NCBI GenBank assembly: GCA_002787775.1
Contig: PCUW01000054.1
Location: 90,227-154,226 of the forward strand
Direction of reading: 5' to 3'
DNA: 64,000 nucleotides
Source: Bdellovibrionales bacterium CG12_big_fil_rev_8_21_14_0_65_38_15
Lineage (GTDB): Bacteria; Bdellovibrionota; Bacteriovoracia; Bacteriovoracales; Bacteriovoracaceae
Below the pieces are notes generated by a model. It was not told the origin of the DNA and made no database searches. It saw only the letters and a list, made by a program, of their open reading frames with translations. Below are positions 25,024 through 33,021 of the stretch, piece after piece; position 1 is the first letter of the stretch; each line of letters starts with the position of its first letter. Made by a program: the position numbers and the translations under genes.

Positions 25024-25386
25024 ATGAGCACTACATTAATGATTTTCCAAGCGGTTGTTTCAGTTCTTCTTATCGTTGTTGTTCTTCTTCAGTTTGGTAA
25101 AGGTGCTGAAGCTGGAATTATGGGCGGCGGAGCATCTGACGCTGTATTTTCTGGCTCACAAAAAGGAAATATCATGACTAAAATCACTGCGGTTTTAGCC
25201 ATTCTTTTTCTTGGTAACTCAATTCTCTTAGCAAAAATTCAAACTTCTAAAGGTGATTCTTCTCTTTTAGATTCTGAAGCTCCAGTTGCTCGCCCACTTA
25301 ATAGTGATGCCGATCAAGCAGAGACTCCAGTTTCTGTTGAGCCTGCGAATCAAGTTCAAGAAGGCAAAGTACCTGCTAAAAACTAA
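25024..25386 (+). CDS. secG: Protein-export membrane protein SecG
   Basis: From ATG 25024 (AGGA 6 nt upstream) it encodes 120 residues; the open frame from 24964 lacks an SD. Two membrane helices frame the conserved GKGAEAGIMGGGASDAVFSGS loop, as in SecG of the SecYEG translocon. The C-terminal 45 residues are a Glu/Pro/Val-rich extension. tpiA-secG adjacency is widespread in bacteria and supports the call. Confidence 0.93.
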   Translation: MSTTLMIFQAVVSVLLIVVVLLQFGKGAEAGIMGGGASDAVFSGSQKGNIMTKITAVLAILFLGNSILLAKIQTSKGDSSLLDSEAPVARPLNSDADQAETPVSVEPANQVQEGKVPAKN

Positions 25387-25401
25387 TTAGGAGCGTTCCC
25401 T

Positions 25402-26559
25402 GTGAGCGACGTCTTAAGACCTGAAGCGGTGGAATTTATCCGTAAGGAATTCCACCATCTCGATACGACTTATTTCAACACGGCTTATTTTGGCCCTTCC
25501 CCCTATAGTGCCAAACAAAAAGTTTCTCGTGCTCTTCAAAAAGAACTTGATCCTTCTTTTCATAGCTATGCCAACTGGATTGGTATACCTGAAAGACTAA
25601 GACTTGATCTGGCCGGACTGGTAGGTTGCTCGGAAGACCAGATCTTTCACTCAACGAGTTCTTCTGATGTTTTTAATATTGTTGCAAACGGCTACCCTTT
25701 TAAATCAGGTGATGTCGTTTGTTCTATCGATAAAGATTATCCTTCAAACGTTCTGCCTTGGATGAGAGCAGTTGAAACAAGAGGGATTAATTTTAAACTG
25801 CTTGAACTTGGAAAAGAAATTGTTCCAACGGCTAAGTGGCTTGCACAAGTTCTTCCTAAAGAATGTAAAATCTTTGATTGCTCGTGGATTAGTTTTGATA
25901 CAGGGAAGCGAATTAATATTATTGAAATTGGAAAACTGTGTCGCGAGCGTGGCATTCTTTTTTTATTAGATGCGACTCAAGCTTTTGGCGGTATGCCGAT
26001 TACTACAGAAGAGCTCTCTTATGTTGATATCATGGCGTGCTCATCTTATAAGTGGATGCTTGGTCCTTACGGCCATGCTTTTGGTTATCTTTCAAAAGAA
26101 GCGATTGATCTAATTCAACATACTTCAGGAAACTGGATTGTGAGCCCAAACTCAAAGGTTGTTTATAATCTTCTTGATTACACTACTGAGACTCTGCCAG
26201 GGGCTAGAAAGTTTGATCGTGGGCAAGCGCCTAATATGCTTACCAATAGTGCTTTAGAAGCTGGTGTTGAGTTCTTACAAGAAGTCGGTCTTGATAATGT
26301 TAAAGAGCATAACGAATCACTTCGAAACCGCTTTTTAGAAAACTACCCTAAAAAGAAATTTCAACTCATTACACCAACTGATCATATGGGAAATATTCTT
26401 GCTCTAAAAGCAGTTGCTGCTGATCCGATCGATCTTGAGCGTGAATTAAAATATAGAAATATTGATGTGAGTGTTAGGCAAGGTAATGTCCGCCTATCTT
26501 TTCATATCTTCAACACACCAGCACAAGTTGATAAACTTGTTGAGGGCTTAGATCTTTAA
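25402..26559 (+). CDS. Aminotransferase class V (PLP-dependent)
   Basis: A 385-residue fold-type I PLP enzyme of the cysteine desulfurase/NifS-like group. LLDATQAFGG provides the Asp and Gln that contact PLP, and SSYKWMLGPYG the Schiff-base Lys. There is no obvious desulfurase Cys loop, so it may be an aminotransferase, lyase or epimerase. GTG start with AGGAG 8 nt upstream. Only 15 nt after secG, so probably the last gene of the glycolytic operon. Convergent TTAA stop interlock with the HD-GYP gene. Confidence 0.87.
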   Translation: MSDVLRPEAVEFIRKEFHHLDTTYFNTAYFGPSPYSAKQKVSRALQKELDPSFHSYANWIGIPERLRLDLAGLVGCSEDQIFHSTSSSDVFNIVANGYPFKSGDVVCSIDKDYPSNVLPWMRAVETRGINFKLLELGKEIVPTAKWLAQVLPKECKIFDCSWISFDTGKRINIIEIGKLCRERGILFLLDATQAFGGMPITTEELSYVDIMACSSYKWMLGPYGHAFGYLSKEAIDLIQHTSGNWIVSPNSKVVYNLLDYTTETLPGARKFDRGQAPNMLTNSALEAGVEFLQEVGLDNVKEHNESLRNRFLENYPKKKFQLITPTDHMGNILALKAVAADPIDLERELKYRNIDVSVRQGNVRLSFHIFNTPAQVDKLVEGLDL

Positions 26560-27737
26560 GCTGCTTTTTTCTTATTTTTCTTTTTTGATTTATCTTGAGT
26601 TTTGACTTTACCAAAGTCTGCTTGCTCTTTAGCAAACAGATCATTGCGTTTGACTTCAGCCTTAACCGCTTGAAAGGGAAGGACGTCATGGGGCTGACAT
26701 GGATCAAAGTCTACTGGTAACTCACGATTAGTTTTGCCGAGAAATTTCAGTTTATTAACGTTCTCACTGAAGATTTCAAAAAGTTCAGGATCAATTTTTT
26801 TACCAACAGATCTCGCCATCACCGCAAGTGCATCTTCCACTTTTAAGGCTTCGTGATAACTTCTTTTAGTTGTAATAGCGTCAAAGAAATCAGCAATCGC
26901 TGTCACTCTGGCTAGCTCATGAATATCCACACCCTCTAAACCTTGAGGATAACCTGTGCCATTAAAGTTTTCATGGTGTTCATAAACAATACGACGAATA
27001 ACTTCAAAGTCCACACCTTCACAAGCGCAGTGACTTTCTTGTATAAGAGAATTGCCATAACCAGGATGTTTTTTGATGACTAAAAAATCTTCATCAGAAA
27101 GTTTACCAGGGTTATTAATAATAGCAGTTGGAATTTTAATTTTTCCAAGATCATGAAGAAGTCCACCAAGACCTGCCATCACAATTTCATTTCTAGGCGC
27201 TTTCGGCTTCCATGCTTTATATAGTGAGATACAATACATCGAAACATTGATGGAGTGATCATAAGTATAGAAATCATGAAAACTTAAATCTGCTATTAGT
27301 TTTTGAACTTTCGAAATATCATAGTCTTCAAGCACATCAATCATGCTCTCTACTGATTCGCGACAACCATCAATACTCTCCGCTAAGATTTCAGTGGTAT
27401 ATTCTTTATCGGGAGAAAAGAGTCCATTCAAATAATGAATGGCTGAATCTTTAATGACCTTTGTTTTTTCAACATCATCAAGCAAATCATTTTTGGCCAA
27501 ACTTCTAAGATAGGAATCTCGTTGAGATTCATGAACATAGAGTTGGTGATATTTCTTTTTAAATTCTTTTAGATCTTCATTAGATAAAAGTCCGCCTAGC
27601 GGAAAAATTCGTACAAATTTTTCTCTTTGAGCGAGAGCCGATGAATTAATATACAAATCATAAGGAATCGGTAGATCCCTTAAAATTAATTCAAAGCCGA
27701 CAGAAAAAAAGTTTTGTGTTGTTTGCATTTCACCCAA
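26556..27737 (-). CDS. HD-GYP domain protein, probable c-di-GMP phosphodiesterase
   Basis: Encodes 393 residues. Residues 150-340 form an HD-GYP domain with H195-D196 (LLHDLGK), later metal-binding histidines (KHPGYG, HHEN) and GYP at 262-264. The N-terminal 110 residues are a variable domain resembling those that precede HD-GYP in other proteins; no receiver is seen. The C-terminus is a Lys-rich tail (KKKNKKKAA). It would cut cyclic di-GMP or cGAMP, messengers that govern motility and predation in Bdellovibrio relatives (inference). No transmembrane segment. Confidence 0.9.
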   Translation of the reverse strand: MGEMQTTQNFFSVGFELILRDLPIPYDLYINSSALAQREKFVRIFPLGGLLSNEDLKEFKKKYHQLYVHESQRDSYLRSLAKNDLLDDVEKTKVIKDSAIHYLNGLFSPDKEYTTEILAESIDGCRESVESMIDVLEDYDISKVQKLIADLSFHDFYTYDHSINVSMYCISLYKAWKPKAPRNEIVMAGLGGLLHDLGKIKIPTAIINNPGKLSDEDFLVIKKHPGYGNSLIQESHCACEGVDFEVIRRIVYEHHENFNGTGYPQGLEGVDIHELARVTAIADFFDAITTKRSYHEALKVEDALAVMARSVGKKIDPELFEIFSENVNKLKFLGKTNRELPVDFDPCQPHDVLPFQAVKAEVKRNDLFAKEQADFGKVKTQDKSKKKNKKKAA

Positions 27738-27810
27738 TGGTTAAAACCTACAAACTTATCGGATTTTCTTTAACTTATTTGAGAGTTTCAAACTGCTAAT
27801 TTTAGACAAA

Positions 27811-27835
27811 AAAGCCCTCTAAACAAGAGGGCTTT
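27811..27835 (-). terminator. Intrinsic terminator of ssb
   Basis: AGCCCTCT / AGAGGGCT arms around a 5-nt loop, followed on the minus strand by a run of T, 28 nt past the ssb stop. Confidence 0.88.
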
Positions 27836-27862
27836 GATTACTTGAGTAATTTAATTAAAGGT

Positions 27863-28330
27863 CTAGAATGGGATATCATCAGCAGTGAAGTTAGTATCTG
27901 TTGGGATATCATAATCACTAGCTTGGTAATTATTTGGGCCATCATTATCATTTTGATTGCTCATATTATTACTTCTTGGCTGTGAGTCCCCTCTTTCAGC
28001 AGATGGGCCACCAACAAACTGAACAGACTTAGCGTTGATTTCAGTTGTGTAGCGTTTTTGACCTTGCTTATCGTCCCATGAACGAGTTTGAAGAGTACCT
28101 TCGATAAAAGCCTGACGACCTTTTGCTAGGTATTGATTACAAAGTTCACCTAGTTTTCCCCAAACAACAATTCTATGCCATTCAGTACGTTCTTGTTTTT
28201 GACCGCTTTTGTCTGACCAGCTTTCAGTCGTAGCAATAGAAAAGTTACAAACTGAAGTACCAGATGGTGTGTACTTAAGTTCAGGATCTTGTCCAAGACG
28301 ACCTAGTAAAATGACTTTGTTAACACTCAT
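27863..28330 (-). CDS. ssb: Single-stranded DNA-binding protein
   Basis: From ATG 28330 (GAGGAG 5 nt upstream) it encodes 155 residues; a longer frame to 28375 lacks an SD. The OB fold is complete ([57 protein letters not shown]). A Gly/Asn/Gln-rich linker precedes the acidic tip DDIPF, which binds repair partners. Own terminator downstream. Confidence 0.96.
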   Translation of the reverse strand: MSVNKVILLGRLGQDPELKYTPSGTSVCNFSIATTESWSDKSGQKQERTEWHRIVVWGKLGELCNQYLAKGRQAFIEGTLQTRSWDDKQGQKRYTTEINAKSVQFVGGPSAERGDSQPRSNNMSNQNDNDGPNNYQASDYDIPTDTNFTADDIPF

Positions 28331-28504
28331 GAAATCTCCTCGTATAAGTTGCTTAGCGTTACGCCATGCACACAAACAGTAAAGTTAAACTGGAGCTTTA
28401 CTTTACCGATTGACCGACCTTTTTAATATAAAAAAAATCAGACATGACATGACTTTTACTAAGCAAAAAGGAGGCTTAAAACACTTGAATATAAGTGATT
28501 GAAA

Positions 28505-28906
28505 TTAGAGATTAGGTTGTTGAGCTTCTGGCGTTTTGTCCGTAGGAGAATTCTTTTTTTGCCAGAATTCATCTACTAAGCGGCGTGCAACTTTTACATC
28601 ACGCTTATACCATGACGCATCAAAACCACAGTAGGGACACTCAATTTCTGAACGAAAAACCAGCCTTCTGGCGATTTCATAGGCTGCCCAATAAAGAACG
28701 CCAAAAACGACACTTCTAAAGCCAAAATAATCATAAAGAGCAAAAGTTGTAACGCCGGTTAGGACTGCAATTTGTATATATTGCTTATAGGACATTCGAT
28801 GAGAAGAGGTGAGATATCTTTCACTGGCACATAAAGGACAATGAAACTTTTTAGTCGCATTCTTAAAACGAAATGGTCTAGTTTCTAAAGGCCTAATTTT
28901 TGGCAT
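28505..28906 (-). CDS. Zinc-ribbon membrane protein of unknown function
   Basis: From ATG 28906 (GGGAG 6-7 nt upstream) it encodes 133 residues. One CPLC pair sits before and one CPYC pair after a hydrophobic hairpin of two membrane helices (YIQIAVLTGVTTFALYDYF; SVVFGVLYWAAYEIA). The two half-ribbons would meet on the cytoplasmic side to bind one zinc ion. Lys/Arg-rich ends also favour a cytoplasmic orientation. No family recognised. Confidence 0.75.
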   Translation of the reverse strand: MPKIRPLETRPFRFKNATKKFHCPLCASERYLTSSHRMSYKQYIQIAVLTGVTTFALYDYFGFRSVVFGVLYWAAYEIARRLVFRSEIECPYCGFDASWYKRDVKVARRLVDEFWQKKNSPTDKTPEAQQPNL

Positions 28907-28929
28907 TAACATCTCCCTACTCTTTCTAT

Positions 28930-29075
28930 CATACACCCGCAGGGGCGGGACCCTCTAGCCTGCAAACTTATCCCTTCTTGAGGATAAAAAAGAACCCGGG
29001 GGAACCCGCGCCCCCCCAGGTTTTAAGGCGTGCACATCCGTGGCATCCCCATATTAATTAGGGAAGAAAAAAGGT
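28930..29075. other. GC-rich structured intergenic region
   Basis: In a low-GC window this stretch is strikingly G/C-rich. It has a GCAGG/CCTGC stem (about 28939-28963), a TTATCC/GGATAA hairpin and a 10-bp stem at 28993-29002/29013-29022 (aacccggggg / cccccaggtt). On the minus strand the last hairpin is followed by TTTTTT, as in a terminator. It may be a structured 5' leader of the TadG-like gene, or two back-to-back transcript ends. Confidence 0.4.
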
Positions 29076-29276
29076 GTGGCAATCGAGGGACTGATCGAAA
29101 CTGACGTTCCACATCTCGAGACCGATCATTTCCCGAGAACATTAGATATAAATACAATTCTCATACCAAAGCGCCCCTACCGTTGCCCCGACAGTAACCG
29201 CCCGATTTTTAACAAGAATAGTCGAGATTCATTGACGGTACTGACTGACCCCAGTAGCATTGAGGCACTGATATGA
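29076..29276 (+). CDS. Possible small upstream protein, uncertain
   Basis: A 66-residue frame starts at GTG with AAAAAAGG just upstream and ends in an ATGA overlap with the TadG-like gene. It has no recognisable domain, many Pro and charged residues, and unusual composition for the window. The overlap suggests translational coupling, but the ORF could be chance within the GC-rich leader. Confidence 0.25.
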   Translation: MAIEGLIETDVPHLETDHFPRTLDINTILIPKRPYRCPDSNRPIFNKNSRDSLTVLTDPSSIEALI

Positions 29277-31936
29277 ACGTCAAACTAGCCCTAAAAATAC
29301 CTAAAAAATTAGTTAGAAACCAAAATGGTCAGCTAACAGTTTTTCTCGCCATAGGTTTAACAATTTTTTTAACGATGACCGCGTTCATCATTAATGTTGG
29401 GTTGTTTGTTAAAGCAAAAATCAATTTGCAAAATGCCACTGACGCCGCAGCTTGGTCTGGCGCTGCCGTTCAAGCAAGACAACTCACACAAATTGGTTAT
29501 CTCAATTTCGAACTTCGAAACGTCTATAAAGAATGGCTTTTTAAATATTATATTTTAGGAAATCTTGGACACACGCAAAGAATTAATGATGCTGATTTTA
29601 GATTAAGACCCGCGGGTGGTTTGAGCATGGGCTCAAACTACGATCGCTTTAATGTTCCATCTGTTTGCGTTCACGCTGGGACTGGCACAAATGATATTTG
29701 CCTCTCTTCTTTTGTTCCGGGTCTGCCACGTTTTGAAACAATTGATCTACCAAATATTACATCCGAGTCTCAAGAGTTTATTGATAAAATTGCTAGTAAA
29801 AAAGGTGATGACTGCTCTTTTAGATCGGCGATCAATTACGCAACAACATTAATTTGGACTTATGGCACTGGTGCCTCGCTCTCTGCTTCTTCAGATCTTC
29901 CGGCTTTAACAAGTGGAAGAATTGGAGCTTGGCCTGCGGCCTTTTTATTGGGAGCTCGTGTACGAACTCTTGAAGCAATGGTGAATCGCCCACCAGAAAA
30001 TGATCTGTGTTATACAGGAGGCGATTGCACCCTTATCACAAGTCTAAATACTGCTCATGTTGCTAACGAACGACCTATAAAAGCATTCTTTGCTGGTCTT
30101 AGAAATTATTCCGGTGGCGCTTTTAAACAAACGAATGGAGCCATGGATGAAACACTCTCATCTTTTAGGCTTGAAGAACTTGCGCCTCAAGAATTTGATG
30201 CCACTCCGGATTCTTTAAGCGGCATGCTTATTCCAACAGAAAGTCCGACCTGGAATCCAAGTCTTTTAAAGAAAAGATATCTTGATCTTCAAGCTATTCC
30301 AGTTAACTACACTATTTTTTACACAAGTTTTTCAGCACGAAGCCAAGATTTAAATATTGGCGGACAAGTCCTTCCATCCGATGCTGAATGTACGACAGTG
30401 AAAACAGCAATGCCTGTCCCGGCTTATCTAACAGGTTTTCAAAAAAATCCAGAAGTCCTAACCTACTACGCAGTCAGAACGAGGGTTAAATTCTCAGGTT
30501 TATTTTTTCCATTTTCAGAGGCTTTAGAGTTAACAGCTGTGGCAGCGGCCAAACCCTTTGGCGGTCGAATTGGACCCAAACTTTTTCAAGTTATAAATAA
30601 TAGTGAAATTCGCCCAAGGACATCTGGGGTTGAAACAAAAAGTGCTCCAAATCTTTCTGGACTTGAGGTCATTTCAGGAGAAAGTGTACTTAACCCTGGA
30701 ACACCTATTCCAACAGGACAAGACTTTTGGATTGCCGATACAGGTAGTACGATTGGTGGTGTTCCAAATGCAGGAATTGAACCACGCTTTTCTATTCCAA
30801 ATATGGTTTATAATTTCAGCTCTGCTGAAAATGGTGATTCCGAAATTTTATTTGGCGGATCAGCTTCTGGTGAACCATTTGAAAAACTTAAACGTTATAG
30901 TTCAGCAACTGACTCGAAACGTGAAAGTTTCGGACTCTATCATGCTCCTCAATTTCAAAGACTTAAAACTAATCTCATAGACTCTAATAACAACGGAATA
31001 TTGGATACTGCTGAATTAACAGCATCCATAGCAGCTGTAAGAGAGCCGACTTATTACGATGCTATGAACTATATGATTCCTACAATCAGCGACAACGTGA
31101 ATTTAGGAACTAAGGCATCAACCTCTAGTTTTAGCGACAATTCGAATAACCCAAGTCTTAAAATTTATGCTCCCCTCATTGATGATCAAGGGGAAAACTC
31201 AATCTATCAAACAGCAGATTCTCTTCGAATTATTGCTCAAAATTTTATTACAAGTAACAACGAATCTATTGTTAAGTTTTTAACAGCATTAAGAGAAGTT
31301 GCTTTGGCCATCAAAGGATCTGGTATAGGTGATCTCTACGATAAAGCGGCTAATATTATTTATCCCCTTTCAAGAAATTTGCAGCCAACAGATAAGGCGG
31401 GATTTGAACAAGAAATGAGAGAATCATCCATCTGCGGTGGAGCTAATACAAACGTAAGTGTTGCTTCAAGATTTTCATCTTTTTTTCAAGCTCTTGCACC
31501 AACTTGCCCGAATGCTAGACCCTTGGCAGTTCTGATTGGTGAGTACATCGCAGGATTGATAACGGCTAATGATGGCTCAACTCTTTTTCATGTTGATACT
31601 TGGTTTGATGAGTCAGCTGGAACACGCCACGTTAGCAATATGAAAGATTTAATGACTGGATACAGACCGGGTGTTACACAGGGAGCAACTGATGACGGAC
31701 AGCTCCAAAACCCTATAGCTAACGGTAATTTAAACAATCGAAATTATTATTCAACCAAGTTTATTCAATTCGATATAATCAGTAACAACTCTAGAACTAA
31801 GCTAATTGGTGGAAAAGCCGCCTCAATGATGGAAGAAAACGACGGCAGTATTTTCGTCATCAATACTGATGTTAAAAATCAAATATCAGGGGACTATCTA
31901 AATAAGTTAATTGATACTGTTGATGTTGGTTGGTAA
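29273..31936 (+). CDS. TadG/TadE-like pilus-assembly protein
   Basis: Encodes 887 residues. The N-terminus NGQLTVFLAIGLTIFLTMTAFIINVGLFVKAKINLQNATDAAAWSGA is the hydrophobic stem of Tad (Flp pilus) pseudopilins and TadG-like proteins, with a following ...QARQLTQIGYLNFELRN segment. The rest (about 800 residues) is exported, beta-rich and Ser/Asn-rich with several Cys, and has no recognised domain. Such proteins are minor pilins or assembly factors. No other tad gene is in the window, so it is an orphan here. GAGG lies 7 nt upstream of the ATG. Confidence 0.75.
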   Translation: MNVKLALKIPKKLVRNQNGQLTVFLAIGLTIFLTMTAFIINVGLFVKAKINLQNATDAAAWSGAAVQARQLTQIGYLNFELRNVYKEWLFKYYILGNLGHTQRINDADFRLRPAGGLSMGSNYDRFNVPSVCVHAGTGTNDICLSSFVPGLPRFETIDLPNITSESQEFIDKIASKKGDDCSFRSAINYATTLIWTYGTGASLSASSDLPALTSGRIGAWPAAFLLGARVRTLEAMVNRPPENDLCYTGGDCTLITSLNTAHVANERPIKAFFAGLRNYSGGAFKQTNGAMDETLSSFRLEELAPQEFDATPDSLSGMLIPTESPTWNPSLLKKRYLDLQAIPVNYTIFYTSFSARSQDLNIGGQVLPSDAECTTVKTAMPVPAYLTGFQKNPEVLTYYAVRTRVKFSGLFFPFSEALELTAVAAAKPFGGRIGPKLFQVINNSEIRPRTSGVETKSAPNLSGLEVISGESVLNPGTPIPTGQDFWIADTGSTIGGVPNAGIEPRFSIPNMVYNFSSAENGDSEILFGGSASGEPFEKLKRYSSATDSKRESFGLYHAPQFQRLKTNLIDSNNNGILDTAELTASIAAVREPTYYDAMNYMIPTISDNVNLGTKASTSSFSDNSNNPSLKIYAPLIDDQGENSIYQTADSLRIIAQNFITSNNESIVKFLTALREVALAIKGSGIGDLYDKAANIIYPLSRNLQPTDKAGFEQEMRESSICGGANTNVSVASRFSSFFQALAPTCPNARPLAVLIGEYIAGLITANDGSTLFHVDTWFDESAGTRHVSNMKDLMTGYRPGVTQGATDDGQLQNPIANGNLNNRNYYSTKFIQFDIISNNSRTKLIGGKAASMMEENDGSIFVINTDVKNQISGDYLNKLIDTVDVGW

Positions 31937-31939
31937 TGC

Positions 31940-31969
31940 TTGATTTTGCCACAACGCACTAGATATACT
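31940..31969 (+). promoter_or_regulatory. Promoter of the H1-like gene, giving a near-leaderless mRNA
   Basis: TTGATT, 18 nt, TATACT (4/6 and 5/6). Transcription would start near 31976, only about 4 nt before the ATG at 31980, and no SD is present. Confidence 0.5.
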
Positions 31970-31979
31970 GGATTCAATT

Positions 31980-32747
31980 ATGGGTATAATCGACTTCTTA
32001 ATGGGTAAAGGTAAAAAGGGTAAAAACGTGGCTAAAAAAGTTGCTAAAAAAACGGCTAAGAAAACTGCGAAGAAAACTGCGAAGAAAACTGCGAAGAAAA
32101 CTGCAAAAAGAGTCTCGACTAAGAAGAAAGCTGCTGCAAAGAAAAAATCAACAGCTAAAAAAGTTGCTAAAAAAACGACAGCAAAAAAAGCAGTAAAAAA
32201 GACAGCTAAAAAAGTTGCTAAAAAAACAGCAAAGAAAGTTGCAGCTAAGAAAACTGCGAAGAAAGTTGCTAAAAAAACAGCAAAGAAAGTTGCAGCTAAA
32301 AAAACTGAAAAGAAATCAAAAACCCCAGAAAAAAAGATATCAAAAGCCGAAGCTTTAAGACTTTCTAAAGAAGAAGCGATTGCAAGATATAAAGAAAAAT
32401 CAACCAATGAACTCGATCAGCAGCTCTTAAAACAACTTAAAGATAGCGCTATTGATGACGAAGTTCCTGAAACTGAAGTCGTTCAAATTTCAGAAGATGA
32501 TTTGGAGCCAGAAACAGCTGAAACAATTTCAATTGATGAAGTTGATGAAGATGAAGAAGGTTTTGAAGCAGACAGCGGCAAAGCAACTAATGACGAAGAA
32601 GAAGACACTGAAGAAGGCGAAGGTAAATACGGTTACGGATGGGGTTATGAAGATGCCTTTGATGATCCTGAAGACGAAGAAGAAGATCAAGAAATCCTAG
32701 ATGAAGATGAACTTTATGCTAAAGGCTTCGACAAGGATGAAGATTAA
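31980..32747 (+). CDS. Histone H1-like Lys/Ala-rich protein with acidic tail
   Basis: Encodes 255 residues. Residues 12-118 are repeats of KKTAKK/KKVAKK type, like the C-terminal tail of histone H1 and bacterial H1-like proteins, which bind and condense DNA. A short helical linker (SKAEALRLSKEEAIARYKEK) follows, then an acidic half rich in Asp/Glu (about residues 145-255) with a KYGYGWGYEDAF segment. The two halves carry opposite charge. It is a likely nucleoid-associated protein, but the acidic tail could autoinhibit DNA binding. No SD; near-leaderless promoter. The Lys-rich codons are AAA/AAG repeats. Confidence 0.82.
   Translation: MGIIDFLMGKGKKGKNVAKKVAKKTAKKTAKKTAKKTAKKTAKRVSTKKKAAAKKKSTAKKVAKKTTAKKAVKKTAKKVAKKTAKKVAAKKTAKKVAKKTAKKVAAKKTEKKSKTPEKKISKAEALRLSKEEAIARYKEKSTNELDQQLLKQLKDSAIDDEVPETEVVQISEDDLEPETAETISIDEVDEDEEGFEADSGKATNDEEEDTEEGEGKYGYGWGYEDAFDDPEDEEEDQEILDEDELYAKGFDKDED
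32058..32105 (+). repeat. 12-bp tandem repeat, four copies
   Basis: Unit aagaaaactgcg in four copies at 32058, 32070, 32082 and 32094 (the last ending in gca). It codes for KKTA units of the H1-like protein and is a likely slippage hotspot. Confidence 0.9.
32211..32299 (+). repeat. 51-bp spaced direct repeat in the H1-like gene
   Basis: A 38-base segment at 32211-32248 recurs at 32262-32299, 51 bases later, with the coding frame kept. It points to recent internal duplication. Confidence 0.8.
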
Positions 32748-32750
32748 TTT

Positions 32751-33011
32751 GTGAGTCAACCTAACCTTGCTCTCTATTTTTACGAAGCTTGCCCCTACTG
32801 TCAGTTCGTTCTTGAAGCGATTGATGATCTTGATGTTAAAGTCGAGTATTGCAATACAAGAGAAGATAGAAATCATTATAATAAATTAGTCCAAGATACA
32901 GGCAGGGGAACAGTTCCTTGTCTGTATATTGATGGTCAACCAATGCATGAAAGTGCAGATATTGTACGCTGGTTGAAGGCCAATGCCGCCAAGCTGACAA
33001 AAAACGGCTAA
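32751..33011 (+). CDS. Glutaredoxin-like protein
   Basis: Encodes 86 residues, a thioredoxin-fold protein with CPYC (residues 14-17), the cis-Pro in GTVPCLYIDG and the ESADIVRWL helix; the end resembles the N-terminal domain of glutathione S-transferases. It would reduce glutathione-mixed or protein disulfides in the cytoplasm. Start is GTG. No close SD, and it follows the H1-like gene after 3 nt, so it depends on readthrough or coupling. Confidence 0.88.
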   Translation: MSQPNLALYFYEACPYCQFVLEAIDDLDVKVEYCNTREDRNHYNKLVQDTGRGTVPCLYIDGQPMHESADIVRWLKANAAKLTKNG

Positions 33012-33021
33012 GGAGACTTTG

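Noticed and set aside
28930..29075. Known riboswitch (preQ1, GEMM/c-di-GMP)
   Set aside because: The hairpins do not show the conserved core bases of either class.
32058..32299. CRISPR-like spaced repeats
   Set aside because: The units are in-frame coding repeats without unique spacers and there are no cas genes.
31907..32407. 166-codon minus-strand ORF rich in Phe/Ala/Val opposite the H1-like gene
   Set aside because: It mirrors the Lys/Ala repeats; composition is a strand artefact and no SD is present.
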